Shown: positions 1 to 7,433 of the stretch, piece by piece
Numbering within the stretch: the first letter of the stretch is position 1
Layout of the letters: each line of letters begins with the position of its first letter
DNA from: Ga0077527 sp050250695
GTDB lineage: Bacteria > Pseudomonadota > Gammaproteobacteria > Burkholderiales > SG8-41
Length of the DNA stretch: 9,166 nt
Reading direction: 5' to 3'
Assembly: GCA_050250695.1 (NCBI GenBank)
Contig: JBFWOE010000129.1
Span: 1-9,166, forward strand
Position numbers and translations under genes: made by a program
Notes under the pieces: model-generated
Database searches by the model: none
Seen by the model: only the letters and a program-made list of their open reading frames with translations
Told to the model about the DNA's origin: nothing

Positions 1-116
1 ATCCGGACGTGATCAACATCGTGGTCTGCGGTGATCCCAACCGCAACCGGGTGATGGTGCTGTGGGGCGGTTACGTGAACCCTGTGACCAAGAAAATGGA
101 GTTTCCATCCCCTTGA
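1..116 (+). CDS. C-terminal fragment of an unidentified protein (5' end outside window)
   Basis: An open frame enters from the left edge (complete codons from base 3) and ends at the TGA at 114-116, giving 37 residues that begin PDVINIVVCGDPNRNR and end KKMEFPSP. The fragment alternates a beta-like hydrophobic stretch (INIVVCGD) with an Asn/Arg-rich turn and a Gly-Gly-Tyr segment, so it looks like the last strands of a soluble protein. I cannot assign it firmly. From memory, its V-x-GDP-NRNR and 'GGY..PVTKK' pattern recalls the C-terminal end of the long proteins that carry the SDGLPVVPPT-type domain seen at the right end of this window, but that is a weak impression. The 39-bp gap to the LysR gene suggests possible co-transcription. 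Confidence 0.6.
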   Translation, partial: PDVINIVVCGDPNRNRVMVLWGGYVNPVTKKMEFPSP

Positions 117-155
117 AACGGGTCAATTGATAACGTCACAAGGTCGGATGCGACG

Positions 156-1145
156 ATGAAGCTGTCCCAGCTTAAATGCATCCTCGAAGTACACCGGCAC
201 GGCAACCACATTTCGGCGGCCGCGGAGGCCCTGCATACCTCGCAGCCGGGCGTCAGCAAGCAGATCCAGCTGCTCGAGGCCGAGATCGGCTTCCCGGTGT
301 TCCAGCGCAAGCGCAACCGCGTCACAGGGCTCACCGAGCCGGGGCGCGAGGTGATCGAGATCGCGCAGCGCATCATGAGCGACGTCGAGAACCTGCGTAC
401 GCTGCGCGAGGATTACGTCGGCCGCGAAAAGGGCGCGCTGACCGTCGCCACCACGCACACCTATGCCCGTTACGTGCTGCCCCGGGTCATCGAGCGCTTC
501 ATCAAGCGTTATCCCGACATCAGCCTCGGCCTGCAGCAGGGCAATCCCACGCAGATCTGCGAGGCGGTGCAGGCGGAGGAGGCGGACATCGCCATCGGCA
601 CCGAGGCGATGCGGCCGTTTCCGAACCTGGTGATGCTGCCGTGTTTCCCGATCGCGCGCAGCGTAATTGCCAGGCAGGGCCATCCCATACTGCGCGCGAA
701 GAAACTGACGCTGCAGGAAATCGCGCGTTATCCGATCGTCTCGCATGACCGCGCGCGCAGCGGCCGCTGGAAGATCATGGAGGCTTTCCACAAGCAGGGC
801 ATAGAGCCCAACGTCAGGTTCGGCGCGGTCGACGCCGACGTCTGCAAGACCTACGTCGAAATGGGGCTGGGCATTGCGATCCTCGCGACGGTGGCGGTGG
901 ACCCGGAGCACGACCGCACCCTGCGCGCGCGCGACGCCAGCCACCTCTTCGAATCCAGCCCCACGTACGTGACGCTGCGCCGGAACACGTACCTGCGCGG
1001 TTATGTCGGCCACTTCATCGGCCTGCTGGCGCCGGAGCTGACGCCGGAAATCGTGAGGAGCGAACTGAAGCGGCGCAGCCCGTTGCCGAAGCCGGCTGCC
1101 AAGGCGGGCGGCAGCAAGCGCCGGTCGCAGGAGGAGAAAAAGTGA
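156..1145 (+). CDS. LysR-type transcriptional regulator, CysB/Cbl-like
   Basis: A 329-residue LysR-family regulator that aligns without gaps to CysB over about 210 N-terminal residues. The start MKLSQLKCILEV matches the CysB start, which supports ATG 156 despite a weak Shine-Dalgarno. Residues 1-60 form the winged helix-turn-helix (A..LHTSQPGVSKQIQLLE, recognition helix near 27-42). Residues 93-300 form the two-lobed effector domain, opening with the CysB-like TTHTYARY. Of the sulfate-contacting residues known in CysB (T100, T102, Q103, T149, T202), this protein keeps T100, T102 and T149, has Ser at 202 and Tyr at 103. Ligand choice may therefore differ from N-acetylserine/sulfate-type signals. 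The Lys/Arg-rich tail (about 305-329) looks disordered. CysB proteins activate sulfur-acquisition genes, but homologues in this position are often local catabolic regulators. The stop overlaps the next start, so the enzyme gene is probably translationally coupled to its regulator. Confidence 0.9.
   Translation: MKLSQLKCILEVHRHGNHISAAAEALHTSQPGVSKQIQLLEAEIGFPVFQRKRNRVTGLTEPGREVIEIAQRIMSDVENLRTLREDYVGREKGALTVATTHTYARYVLPRVIERFIKRYPDISLGLQQGNPTQICEAVQAEEADIAIGTEAMRPFPNLVMLPCFPIARSVIARQGHPILRAKKLTLQEIARYPIVSHDRARSGRWKIMEAFHKQGIEPNVRFGAVDADVCKTYVEMGLGIAILATVAVDPEHDRTLRARDASHLFESSPTYVTLRRNTYLRGYVGHFIGLLAPELTPEIVRSELKRRSPLPKPAAKAGGSKRRSQEEKK
1129..1136 (+). promoter_or_regulatory. Ribosome binding site fixing a GTG start
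   Basis: AGGAGGAG lies inside the last codons of the LysR gene, 5 bases before the GTG at 1142. It decides the GTG start of the MmgE/PrpD gene. The start overlaps the LysR stop as GTGA, a classic arrangement for translational coupling. Confidence 0.75.
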
Positions 1146-2503
1146 ACAGCGAACCCCTGGTGTGGGACGCGACGGTGCAGCGCCTGGTGGCGTTTGCGGA
1201 GCGTGCGCGTTACGAGGCGCTGTCGCCGCAGACGGTGCACGAGACCCGGCGCCACCTGATCGACACCTTCGCCAGCGCGCTCGGCGCCTGGGATGAACCG
1301 GTGAGCGTGATGGCGCGCAGCATCGCCGGGCGCTACCGTTCGGACGACACGGCGCGGATCTGGGGCTGCGACCAGGTCGCGACGCCGGAGATGGCGGCAT
1401 TCGCCAACGGCGTGATGACGCGTTCGCTGGACGTCAGCGACACCTACCTTGGCCGCAGCCGCGGGCATCCCAGCGACATGGTGCCGGGCCTGGTCGCGGT
1501 CGCGGAGAGCGTGCATGCCGATGGCAAGGCGCTGATCAATGCCATCGTGCTGGCCTACGACGTCTATTGCAGTTTCTGCAAAGCGGTCGACATCAATTCG
1601 AAAGGCTGGGACCAGCCGGTGTACACCGTGATGGGCTGCGTGCTCGGCGCGGCGAAGCTGATGCGCCTTACCGCCGACGAAACCGGCCACGCCCTGTCGT
1701 TGGCGCTGACGCCCAACCTCGCGCTGGCGCAGGCGCGCCGCGGCAGCCTGTCGAGCTGGAAGGGCTGCGCCGGCGCCAATGCCGCGCGCAACGCGGTGTT
1801 CGCCGCGGTGCTGGCAAAGGAGGGTTTCACCGGGCCGGGAGAAATATTCGAGGGATCGGGCGGTTTCTGGGATGCCGTCGGTCGTTCCGACTGGCCGCTG
1901 CCCGAAGTGCCGATGATAGTCGAGACGCGCACCAAGTTCCTGCCGGTTTGTTATCACGGCCAGTCCGCGGTGTTCGCGGCATTCGACCTGCGCAAAAAAG
2001 TGGATTTGAGCCAGATCGAAGAGATCAGTGTCGACGGTTATGCGGTGGCGGTGTTCATGATGGGCAACGATGCATCGCGCTGGGCGCCGACCACGCGCGA
2101 AACCGCGGACCACAGCCTGCCCTACTGTGTCGCCGTCGCGCTGCTCGACGGCGAGCTGAAGCGCGCCTCGTTTGCCGATGAACGCCTGCGTGATCCCGCG
2201 GTGGCGGAGCTGATGCGCAAGGTGAAGGTGGCCGAGGATCCGGCGCTGACGGCGCAGTATCCGGAGGGTGCGCCGGGGCGCGTCAAGATACGCCTGCGCT
2301 CGGGCGAGACCCATGTCGCCGAAATCCGTTATCCGCGCGGGCACGAGAAAAGCCCGATGAGCGACGCCGAAGTCGAGGCCAAGTTCCGCGACCTCTGCGG
2401 CGGCGTGCTCGGCGCACAGGGCTGCGAGCGCGCGCTGCAGGTGCTGTGGCAGATCGAACGCATGGAAGACGCGGGCGCGATCACCGCGCTGCTGGTGCCA
2501 TGA
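1142..2503 (+). CDS. MmgE/PrpD family protein (first copy)
   Basis: A 453-residue member of the MmgE/PrpD family, which includes 2-methylcitrate dehydratase (PrpD), cis-aconitate decarboxylase and iminodisuccinate epimerase. These are cytoplasmic enzymes acting on small polycarboxylic acids. Family hallmarks are the N-terminal helical LIDTFASALGAW, the active-site region NGVMTRSLDVSDTY followed by GHPSDMVPGLVAVAE, the WKGCAGANAARNAV helix with KEGFTGP and IFEGSGGFWD, then ADHSLPYCVAVALLDGE, and the C-terminal HEKSPMSDAEVEAKF. The length suits the family (about 450-480). It starts at GTG with a strong ribosome site and overlaps the LysR gene, so this is the likeliest target of that regulator. 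A hairpin follows directly. The substrate cannot be deduced: these proteins recur near Bug/TctC receptors in Burkholderiales and most are uncharacterised. Family call is firm, reaction unknown. Confidence 0.9.
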   Translation: MNSEPLVWDATVQRLVAFAERARYEALSPQTVHETRRHLIDTFASALGAWDEPVSVMARSIAGRYRSDDTARIWGCDQVATPEMAAFANGVMTRSLDVSDTYLGRSRGHPSDMVPGLVAVAESVHADGKALINAIVLAYDVYCSFCKAVDINSKGWDQPVYTVMGCVLGAAKLMRLTADETGHALSLALTPNLALAQARRGSLSSWKGCAGANAARNAVFAAVLAKEGFTGPGEIFEGSGGFWDAVGRSDWPLPEVPMIVETRTKFLPVCYHGQSAVFAAFDLRKKVDLSQIEEISVDGYAVAVFMMGNDASRWAPTTRETADHSLPYCVAVALLDGELKRASFADERLRDPAVAELMRKVKVAEDPALTAQYPEGAPGRVKIRLRSGETHVAEIRYPRGHEKSPMSDAEVEAKFRDLCGGVLGAQGCERALQVLWQIERMEDAGAITALLVP

Positions 2504-2529
2504 ATATATTTAAAAACCCCAAATTCATG

Positions 2530-2567
2530 ACAAAAACATGCCTCTGACGAGGCTGTCATGTTTTTGT
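2530..2567. terminator. Long inverted repeat, probable bidirectional terminator
   Basis: ACAAAAACATG (2530-2540) is perfectly inverted as CATGTTTTTGT (2557-2567). Inside it, CCTC (2541-2544) pairs with GAGG (2549-2552) around a TGAC loop, leaving CTGT as a one-sided bulge. The U-rich right arm and A-rich left arm suit termination of the upstream gene, although the Us lie within the stem rather than after it. It could instead be an operator, since a candidate promoter overlaps its right arm. Confidence 0.65.
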
Positions 2568-2581
2568 GAAAACCCGATAAT
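2553..2581 (+). promoter_or_regulatory. Candidate sigma70 promoter for the second MmgE/PrpD gene
   Basis: CTGTCA (2553-2558, 4 of 6 matches to TTGACA) is separated by exactly 17 bases from GATAAT (2576-2581, 5 of 6 matches to TATAAT). Transcription would start near 2588, about 17 bases before the ATG at 2605. The -35 box lies inside the right part of the preceding hairpin. By-eye match only. Confidence 0.45.
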
Positions 2582-2604
2582 CAACCGAAACCGAAGGAAG
2601 CTTC

Positions 2605-4008
2605 ATGCAAAAGAAAAAATCCGGTGCCGGCCGCACGCTGGCCGCGCAACTCGCCGCACGCCATGCCCGGCTGTCGTACAAGCAGGTGCCCGCAGGCAGC
2701 CGCCATGCGATGAAACGACTGCTGCTCGATTACCTGGGCGTGGCGATCGCCGGCAGCCAGACCGAAAGCGGCGTCATCGCCCGCGATTTTGCGCAACGGC
2801 AGGGCAGGGCGCCGGAAGCGACGCTGATCGGCGGCGGCGGGCGTGTGCCGGTGGCGGCGGCGAGTTTTGCCAACGCGATTTCCTGCCACAGCATCGAACT
2901 CGACGACATCGACGTGCTGGCGCTGTTCCACTTCAGCCCGCCGGTGTTCTCGTCGGCGCTGGCAGTGGCCGAAGCCGAAGGCGCGGACGGCAAGGAACTG
3001 ATCGCGGCCGTGGCCGCCGGCTGTGAAGTGATGGAGCGCGTCAGCATGGCGGCCAACAACGACCTGCGCAACCGCGCCTTCCACACCACGCCGACCTGCG
3101 GGGTGTTCGGGGCGACGGCGGCCGCGGGGAAACTGCTGCGGCTGACGCCGGATCAATTGACTTCCGCCTTCGGCCTCGCCGGCGCGCAGGCCTCGGGGCT
3201 GATGGAAATGTACGGGCCGTCGATGCAGAAACGTTTCAACCCCGGACCCGCGGCGCGCAACGGCGTGACCGCGGCGTCGATGGCGAAACTCGGCTTCACC
3301 GGCGCGGACACCATATTCGAGGGTGAACGCGGTTTCCTGCGCGCCTTCGCCGGGCGCAAGGGCGGCGCCGCGATGCTGCGCCGCCTCGGCTCGCCGTACG
3401 AACTCAAAATCGAGTTCAAGCCCTATTCCTGCGCGCGACCGATCCACAACGCGATCGACTGCGCGCTCGAAATCCGCCGCAACCACAACCCCGACCTTGG
3501 CGACATCCGCAGCATCGTGGTGAAGCGCCATCCCGACTGGTCGGACTATCACCGCAACAAGGCGCCGCGCACCTATCACGAGGCGCAGGTCAGCCTGCCG
3601 TACTCGGTGGCGATCGCGCTGATCGAGGGCCATGCGCTGCTCGCGCAGTACACGGACAGCAAGCTGCGCAATGCCGCGGTGCGGCGCCTGATGGACCTCA
3701 CGCGCATCGAAACCGACGTCCGCCTGCCGCGGGGTGTATCCTGTCATACGACGATGACGATGGCCTCCGGCAAAAAATTCATCTCGCAGGTGGATTTTCC
3801 CAAGGGGTCGATCGAGAACCCCATGTCCGACGAGGAACTGGGATTCAAGTTCGAAACGCTCGCCTCTCCCGTGGTGGGAAAGGCGCGCGCCGCGCAGATT
3901 GCCGACATGGCAATGCATGTCGAGCGCTGCAGGGATGTGGGCGAACTGCTGCGGCTGGCCGTTCCTGCAACCCGCAAGTCCGGCAGCAGCAAAACACGCC
4001 GGCGTTAG
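2605..4008 (+). CDS. MmgE/PrpD family protein (second copy)
   Basis: A 467-residue MmgE/PrpD protein, clearly a different subgroup from the upstream copy. Landmarks in order are LLLDYLGVAIAGSQT, FANAISCHSIELDDID (the His-x3-Asp-Asp-type active-site segment of the family), the helix FNPGPAARNGVTAASMAKLGFTGA-like region with IFEGERGFLRAF, FKPYSCARPIHNAID, EAQVSLPYSVAIALIEG, and the C-terminal PMSDEELGFKFETL. The first copy has SLDVSD in place of IELDDID, so the two probably differ in substrate or one has diverged in chemistry. GAAGGAAG at 2593-2600 is a good ribosome site for ATG 2605. The N and C termini are Lys/Arg-rich and likely disordered. The receptor gene starts 55 bp downstream on the same strand without a clear terminator, so the pair may form an operon that couples uptake and catabolism. 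Confidence 0.9.
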   Translation: MQKKKSGAGRTLAAQLAARHARLSYKQVPAGSRHAMKRLLLDYLGVAIAGSQTESGVIARDFAQRQGRAPEATLIGGGGRVPVAAASFANAISCHSIELDDIDVLALFHFSPPVFSSALAVAEAEGADGKELIAAVAAGCEVMERVSMAANNDLRNRAFHTTPTCGVFGATAAAGKLLRLTPDQLTSAFGLAGAQASGLMEMYGPSMQKRFNPGPAARNGVTAASMAKLGFTGADTIFEGERGFLRAFAGRKGGAAMLRRLGSPYELKIEFKPYSCARPIHNAIDCALEIRRNHNPDLGDIRSIVVKRHPDWSDYHRNKAPRTYHEAQVSLPYSVAIALIEGHALLAQYTDSKLRNAAVRRLMDLTRIETDVRLPRGVSCHTTMTMASGKKFISQVDFPKGSIENPMSDEELGFKFETLASPVVGKARAAQIADMAMHVERCRDVGELLRLAVPATRKSGSSKTRRR

Positions 4009-4063
4009 TGCCCGCCTCTCAGTAGCGGGATTCCGTACTGCCCATAAGTAAAGGAGGAAACAA

Positions 4064-5032
4064 ATGACCCGAAAACTTTTTGCCGTTCTGACTCTTCTGA
4101 GCTGCGCCGGATTCCCGGTCGCAGGCCACACGCAGGCCTATCCCGAACGCCCGGTCCGCCTGATCGTGCCGTTCTCGCCCGGCGGCACCAGCGACCTGGT
4201 GGGCCGCATCATCGCCGGCAAGCTGAGCGACGACCTCGGCCAGACCGTGATCGTCGACAACCGCGGCGGCGCCGGCAGCACGCTGGGCGTGAACATTGCC
4301 GCGCGCGCGACGCCGGACGGACACACCCTGCTGGTCGCCCACATCGGGCTCGCCATCAACCAGACCCTGTATTCGAAACTGCCCTACAACGCCCTGACCG
4401 ATCTCGCCCCGATATCGAAACTGGGCATTTCCCCTTCCGCCGTGGTCGTCAACAACAAGCTGCCGGTCAGCAACATGAAGGACCTGATCGCGCTGGCGAA
4501 AAAGGAGCCCGGCAGGCTGAACTACGGTTCGGCGGGGGTGGGCAGCGCGGGGCACCTGTCGGTCGCGCTGCTGGAACACGTGGCCGGCGTCAAATTCACG
4601 CAGGTGCCGTACAAGGGTGGCGGTCCGTCGGTCGCCGCGACTGTCTCGGGTGAAGTGCAGCTGGCGATTCCGGTGATGGCCTCTGCGGCCACGCACGTGC
4701 GGGCCGGCCGGCTGAAAATGCTCGCGGTCACCAGCACCAAGCGCACACAGGCTTTCCCCGATGTGCCCACCGTGCAGGAAGCCGGCGTACCGGGTTATGT
4801 CTACGAAACCTGGTTCGGGTTTTTTGCCCCGGCGGGGACACCCCAACCGATCATTGCGAAACTGAACCAGGGTGCGGCGAAGGCGCTTGCCGCGGGAGAT
4901 GTGCGCCAACAGTTTGTGCGCCAGGGCCTGGAGACGGATCCGTCGTCTCCGGAAGCGCTGGGCAAACTCCTGCGCGCGGAGACGGCGATGTGGGCCAAGA
5001 TCATCAAGAGCGCAGGGATACCCATAAACTGA
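4064..5032 (+). CDS. Bug/TctC family tripartite tricarboxylate receptor, periplasmic (first copy)
   Basis: A 322-residue substrate-binding protein of the Bug/TctC family, which binds small carboxylic acids in the periplasm and in some cases feeds a TctAB transporter. A Sec signal peptide is visible: basic MTRK, a hydrophobic core, and probable cleavage after TQA at residue 25, leaving YPERPVRLIVPFSPGG. Family motifs follow: PGGTSDLVGR, VIVDNRGGAGSTLG, TPDGHTLLV, LNYGSAGVGSAGHL, VPYKGGGPSVAATVSGEV, PDVPTVQEAGVPGY and FFAPAGTP. An ideal ribosome site (AGGAGG, 4052-4057) precedes ATG 4064. No TctA or TctB gene is present, which is usual for the many orphan Bug genes of Burkholderiales. It sits directly behind a MmgE/PrpD enzyme and ends at a strong terminator. 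The ligand is unknown. Confidence 0.92.
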   Translation: MTRKLFAVLTLLSCAGFPVAGHTQAYPERPVRLIVPFSPGGTSDLVGRIIAGKLSDDLGQTVIVDNRGGAGSTLGVNIAARATPDGHTLLVAHIGLAINQTLYSKLPYNALTDLAPISKLGISPSAVVVNNKLPVSNMKDLIALAKKEPGRLNYGSAGVGSAGHLSVALLEHVAGVKFTQVPYKGGGPSVAATVSGEVQLAIPVMASAATHVRAGRLKMLAVTSTKRTQAFPDVPTVQEAGVPGYVYETWFGFFAPAGTPQPIIAKLNQGAAKALAAGDVRQQFVRQGLETDPSSPEALGKLLRAETAMWAKIIKSAGIPIN

Positions 5033-5069
5033 CAATAAGCATTTGATTTAATTAATTATTTTGTTTTCC

Positions 5070-5112
5070 CCGGCGGGCGCCGCGAGCAATCAGGGCGCCC
5101 GCCGGTTTTTTT
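5070..5112 (+). terminator. Rho-independent terminator
   Basis: A perfect 12-bp GC-rich stem (5070-5081, CCGGCGGGCGCC, with 5094-5105) encloses a 12-base loop and is followed by seven T residues (5106-5112). It begins 37 bases after the stop of the first receptor gene and should end that transcript. The flanking 5041-5067 stretch is strikingly AT-rich for this window. Confidence 0.93.
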
Positions 5113-5162
5113 GCGGCCATCGCCAGCGCGCATCATTCACCAAACCGGAAGGCGGCCAACCG

Positions 5163-5168
5163 TATACT
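5163..5168 (+). promoter_or_regulatory. Candidate -10 box for the second receptor gene
   Basis: TATACT matches TATAAT at 5 of 6 positions and lies 45 bases before the likely start codon, just past a strong terminator, so the second receptor gene needs its own promoter near here. No convincing -35 box sits at the normal spacing (CCAAAC at 17 bases), so an activator may be required. The rest of 5113-5199 shows nothing else. Confidence 0.35.
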
Positions 5169-5212
5169 CTTCACGGCAGTCCGACAAGACAACAAAGCTG
5201 GGGGGAGAAATG

Positions 5213-6190
5213 ATGAATGCATTTACTGCAGGTGTCCGCGGTGCGTTGCTGATGCTGTTGTCGTGCGGTTTTGCGGCGGGCGTCGCGCAGGCGCAGAACT
5301 ATCCGGTCAAACCGATCCGCATGATCATCGCGCTGGCACCGGGCGGCGGCGTCGATACCACCGGCCGTTTCATCGGCCAGAAACTGAGCGAGATGTGGGG
5401 CCAGTCGGTCGTGGCCGACAATCGCCCCGGGGCCGGCGGCACCATTGCCGCCGACATCGTGACCAAGGCGCCGCCCGACGGCCATACCCTGCTGATGACA
5501 TCGGCGGGAATCAGCATTACGCCGAGCCTGATGAAGTTGAATTACGATGCACGCAAGGATTTGCTTCCTGTGACGCAGGCTGTGGTGTCGCCCGGCGTGC
5601 TGGTGGTGCATCCCTCGCTGCCGGTGAAAAACGTCAGGGAACTGGTGGCGTTTGCCAAGCAGCGGCCCAACGAACTGTTCTTTTCCTCTTCTGGACTCGG
5701 TCAGGCACAGCACCTGACGCTGGAACTGTTTTCACAGATGACGGGCATCAAGATGATCCATGTGCCGTACAAGGGCACCGCGCCGAGCATCACCGACACC
5801 GTCGCCGGGCGCATCACGCTGACGGTGGCGAGCGTGATCTCGACGCGGCCGTTCTTCACCAAGGACCGGCTACGTGTGCTCGCGGTGGTGGGTCCGAAAC
5901 GTACGCCGGCGCTTCCCGAGTATCCGACCATCGCCGAATCGGGCGTGCCGGGCTTCGGTGTGGAGAACTGGTACGCGCTGTTCATGCCCGGCAAGACCGA
6001 CAAGGCGCTGGCGGCGAAACTGCAGCAGGCAGTGACCCGCATCCTCACCGATCCGGCCACTGACAAACTGCTGCTGACCCAGGGCCTCGATGTGGTGGCC
6101 AGCACGCAGGAAGAATTTACCAAGCGCTTCAATGAGGAAATCGATACTTGGGCGAAGGTGGTGAATTCCCTGGGACTGAAACAGAAATAG
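5213..6190 (+). CDS. Bug/TctC family tripartite tricarboxylate receptor, periplasmic (second copy)
   Basis: A 325-residue Bug/TctC periplasmic binding protein, paralogous to but clearly divergent from the upstream copy. The signal peptide has a hydrophobic core (ALLMLLSCGFAAG) and the site AQA before QNYPVKP (cleavage after about residue 27). Motifs are APGGGVDTTGR, VVADNRPGAGGTIA, PPDGHTLLM, VPYKGTAPSITDTVAGRI, TPALPEYPTIAESGVPGF and NWYALFMPG. Two ATGs sit side by side (5210 and 5213). I chose 5213 because it lies 5 bases from GGAG (5204-5207), while 5210 would be only 2 away; longer frames upstream have no signal-like start and run back into the terminator. The gene is bounded by a terminator upstream and a convergent MFS gene only 5 bp downstream, so it is probably monocistronic. 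The ligand is unknown and no TctAB partner is visible. Confidence 0.9.
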   Translation: MNAFTAGVRGALLMLLSCGFAAGVAQAQNYPVKPIRMIIALAPGGGVDTTGRFIGQKLSEMWGQSVVADNRPGAGGTIAADIVTKAPPDGHTLLMTSAGISITPSLMKLNYDARKDLLPVTQAVVSPGVLVVHPSLPVKNVRELVAFAKQRPNELFFSSSGLGQAQHLTLELFSQMTGIKMIHVPYKGTAPSITDTVAGRITLTVASVISTRPFFTKDRLRVLAVVGPKRTPALPEYPTIAESGVPGFGVENWYALFMPGKTDKALAAKLQQAVTRILTDPATDKLLLTQGLDVVASTQEEFTKRFNEEIDTWAKVVNSLGLKQK

Positions 6191-6195
6191 ATCGG

Positions 6196-7365
6196 TTACT
6201 GCGCCAGCTCTGCTTGCAGCAACGGGCGCATTGCTAGCAGTCCCAGCGCGGGTCCAGGCGCAAGCAGCAGGAACAGCCAGTGCACCGGCAGCGCGCCTGC
6301 CGCGGTGTTGAGCAGTTCGATGCTGGCGATGGTGATCGCGAAGCCGATGCAGTTGGCGATGGTCAGCGCCGAGCCCACCGATGCGCGCGGCGCATAGGCC
6401 GCGTTCAGCGCGGAGAACTGCGGTGAATCGCCGACCACGGCGATGCCCCAGAACACCAGGAAACCGATCACCACTTGCGGCGGTGCCAGCAGCATCAGCG
6501 GTGAAGCCAGGCAGCACAGCCCGGACACGGCAAGTTGCGCGAAGGCGATGCGTTCGCTGCCCGCGCGCAATGACAGCAGGCCGCCGCCGGCGCAGCCCAG
6601 CGCGCCCACCGCGATCACGATGAAGGACCACAGCGGCACGCTGAATTCCGGCGCGCGCGCGGCCAGCACCAGCGGCACAAAGGCCCAGAAGGCGTAGAGC
6701 TCCCACATGTGGCCGAAATAGCCGCAGGCCGAGGCGCGGAATTTTTTCGAGGCGAAGACCGCGACCAGCGCGCGCGGATCGAATGTCGCGCCTTTCGCGA
6801 GGTTGGGGCCGTCTGGCACCAGCGTGTACATCAGCACGCCGCCGGCCGCGGCGATCAGCGACACGCCGCCGAGTACCTGCTGCCAGGGCCAGGCCTGCCC
6901 CAGCGCTTTCAGCAGGTGCGGAAATGCGGTGCCCAGCACCAGCGCGCCGACCAGGAAACCGAGCGCGTTGCCGAGCCCGCTGCGGTACCAGCCGGAAGCG
7001 ATTTTCATGCCCACCGGGTAGATGCCGGCAAGGAAGAATCCGGTGGCGAAGCGGCAGGCGAGCAGCGGCGCGAGTCCGCCGTCGGCGGCCAGCACGCCGA
7101 GGTTGGCGGCGGCGCCCGCCAGCGCACACAGCAGGAACACCAGCCGCGGCGAGACGCGATCGGCGAGCGCGAGGAAGGCGAACACCAGCGTGCCGCTGAT
7201 GAAGCCCAGCTGCACCGCGGAAGTGACGTAACCCAGCGCCTCGGGCGCGAGGCCCCAGGTGCGCTGCAGGTCGCCGAGCACGGCGTTGCCGGCGAACCAG
7301 AGCGAGGTGCCCGCGAACTGCGAGGCGACGATCACAGGCAGGATGTGCGCCGGGCGTTGATCCAT
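6196..7365 (-). CDS. MFS family transporter, substrate unknown
   Basis: A 389-residue polytopic membrane protein with about twelve hydrophobic segments, the length and layout of a major facilitator superfamily permease. The first helix region holds SQFAGTSLWFAGNAV. The loop between helices 2 and 3 carries a motif-A-like ALADRVSPR, and the fourth/fifth helix region holds FATGFFLAGIYPVGMKIASG. A central cytoplasmic loop (about 190-215) separates the two halves, and the second half contains WELYAFWAFVPLVLAARAP and GIAVVGDSPQFSALNAAYAP. The ATG at 7365 gives MDQRPAHILP just before the first helix; no strong Shine-Dalgarno precedes it, and no better in-frame ATG lies close upstream. It is transcribed divergently from the selenoprotein pair (138 bp between starts), which hints at shared regulation and perhaps a transported substrate or product of that pathway. 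MFS assignment is firm, specificity unknown. Confidence 0.88.
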   Translation of the reverse strand: MDQRPAHILPVIVASQFAGTSLWFAGNAVLGDLQRTWGLAPEALGYVTSAVQLGFISGTLVFAFLALADRVSPRLVFLLCALAGAAANLGVLAADGGLAPLLACRFATGFFLAGIYPVGMKIASGWYRSGLGNALGFLVGALVLGTAFPHLLKALGQAWPWQQVLGGVSLIAAAGGVLMYTLVPDGPNLAKGATFDPRALVAVFASKKFRASACGYFGHMWELYAFWAFVPLVLAARAPEFSVPLWSFIVIAVGALGCAGGGLLSLRAGSERIAFAQLAVSGLCCLASPLMLLAPPQVVIGFLVFWGIAVVGDSPQFSALNAAYAPRASVGSALTIANCIGFAITIASIELLNTAAGALPVHWLFLLLAPGPALGLLAMRPLLQAELAQ

Positions 7366-7404
7366 GGCGATGTCTGCGGATTCCCGTTCGATCAGGCCTG
7401 CGAC

Positions 7405-7433
7405 GATATCACGCGGTTTTGCGGCCGTGACAA
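7405..7433 (-). promoter_or_regulatory. Candidate promoter for the MFS gene in the divergent intergenic region
   Basis: Read on the minus strand, TTGTCA (5 of 6 matches to TTGACA, 7433-7428) is followed after 17 bases by GATATC (7410-7405, 3 of 6). A shifted TATCGT preceded by TGA could act as an extended -10. No convincing sigma70 or sigma54 pair was found for the plus-strand gene; TAGACT at 7471-7476 is the best isolated -10-like hexamer. Confidence 0.3.

Noticed and set aside
114..156. The TGA ending the left-edge gene is in frame with the LysR start, so readthrough could be a third recoding event.
   Set aside because: There is no redox motif around it, no clear stem-loop at the right distance, and the LysR start matches that of CysB exactly. 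It is an ordinary stop.
4009..4063. Small CCCGC/GCGGG hairpin between the second MmgE/PrpD gene and the first receptor gene as a terminator.
   Set aside because: The stem is only 5 bp with a 9-base loop and no T-run follows.
2581..4131. Long minus-strand open frame of over 500 codons opposite the second MmgE/PrpD gene, and similar ones at 123-1400 and 1001-2344.
   Set aside because: They are rich in Arg, His and Gln and low in recognisable motifs, as expected for shadows of high-GC genes. The plus-strand proteins are recognised families.
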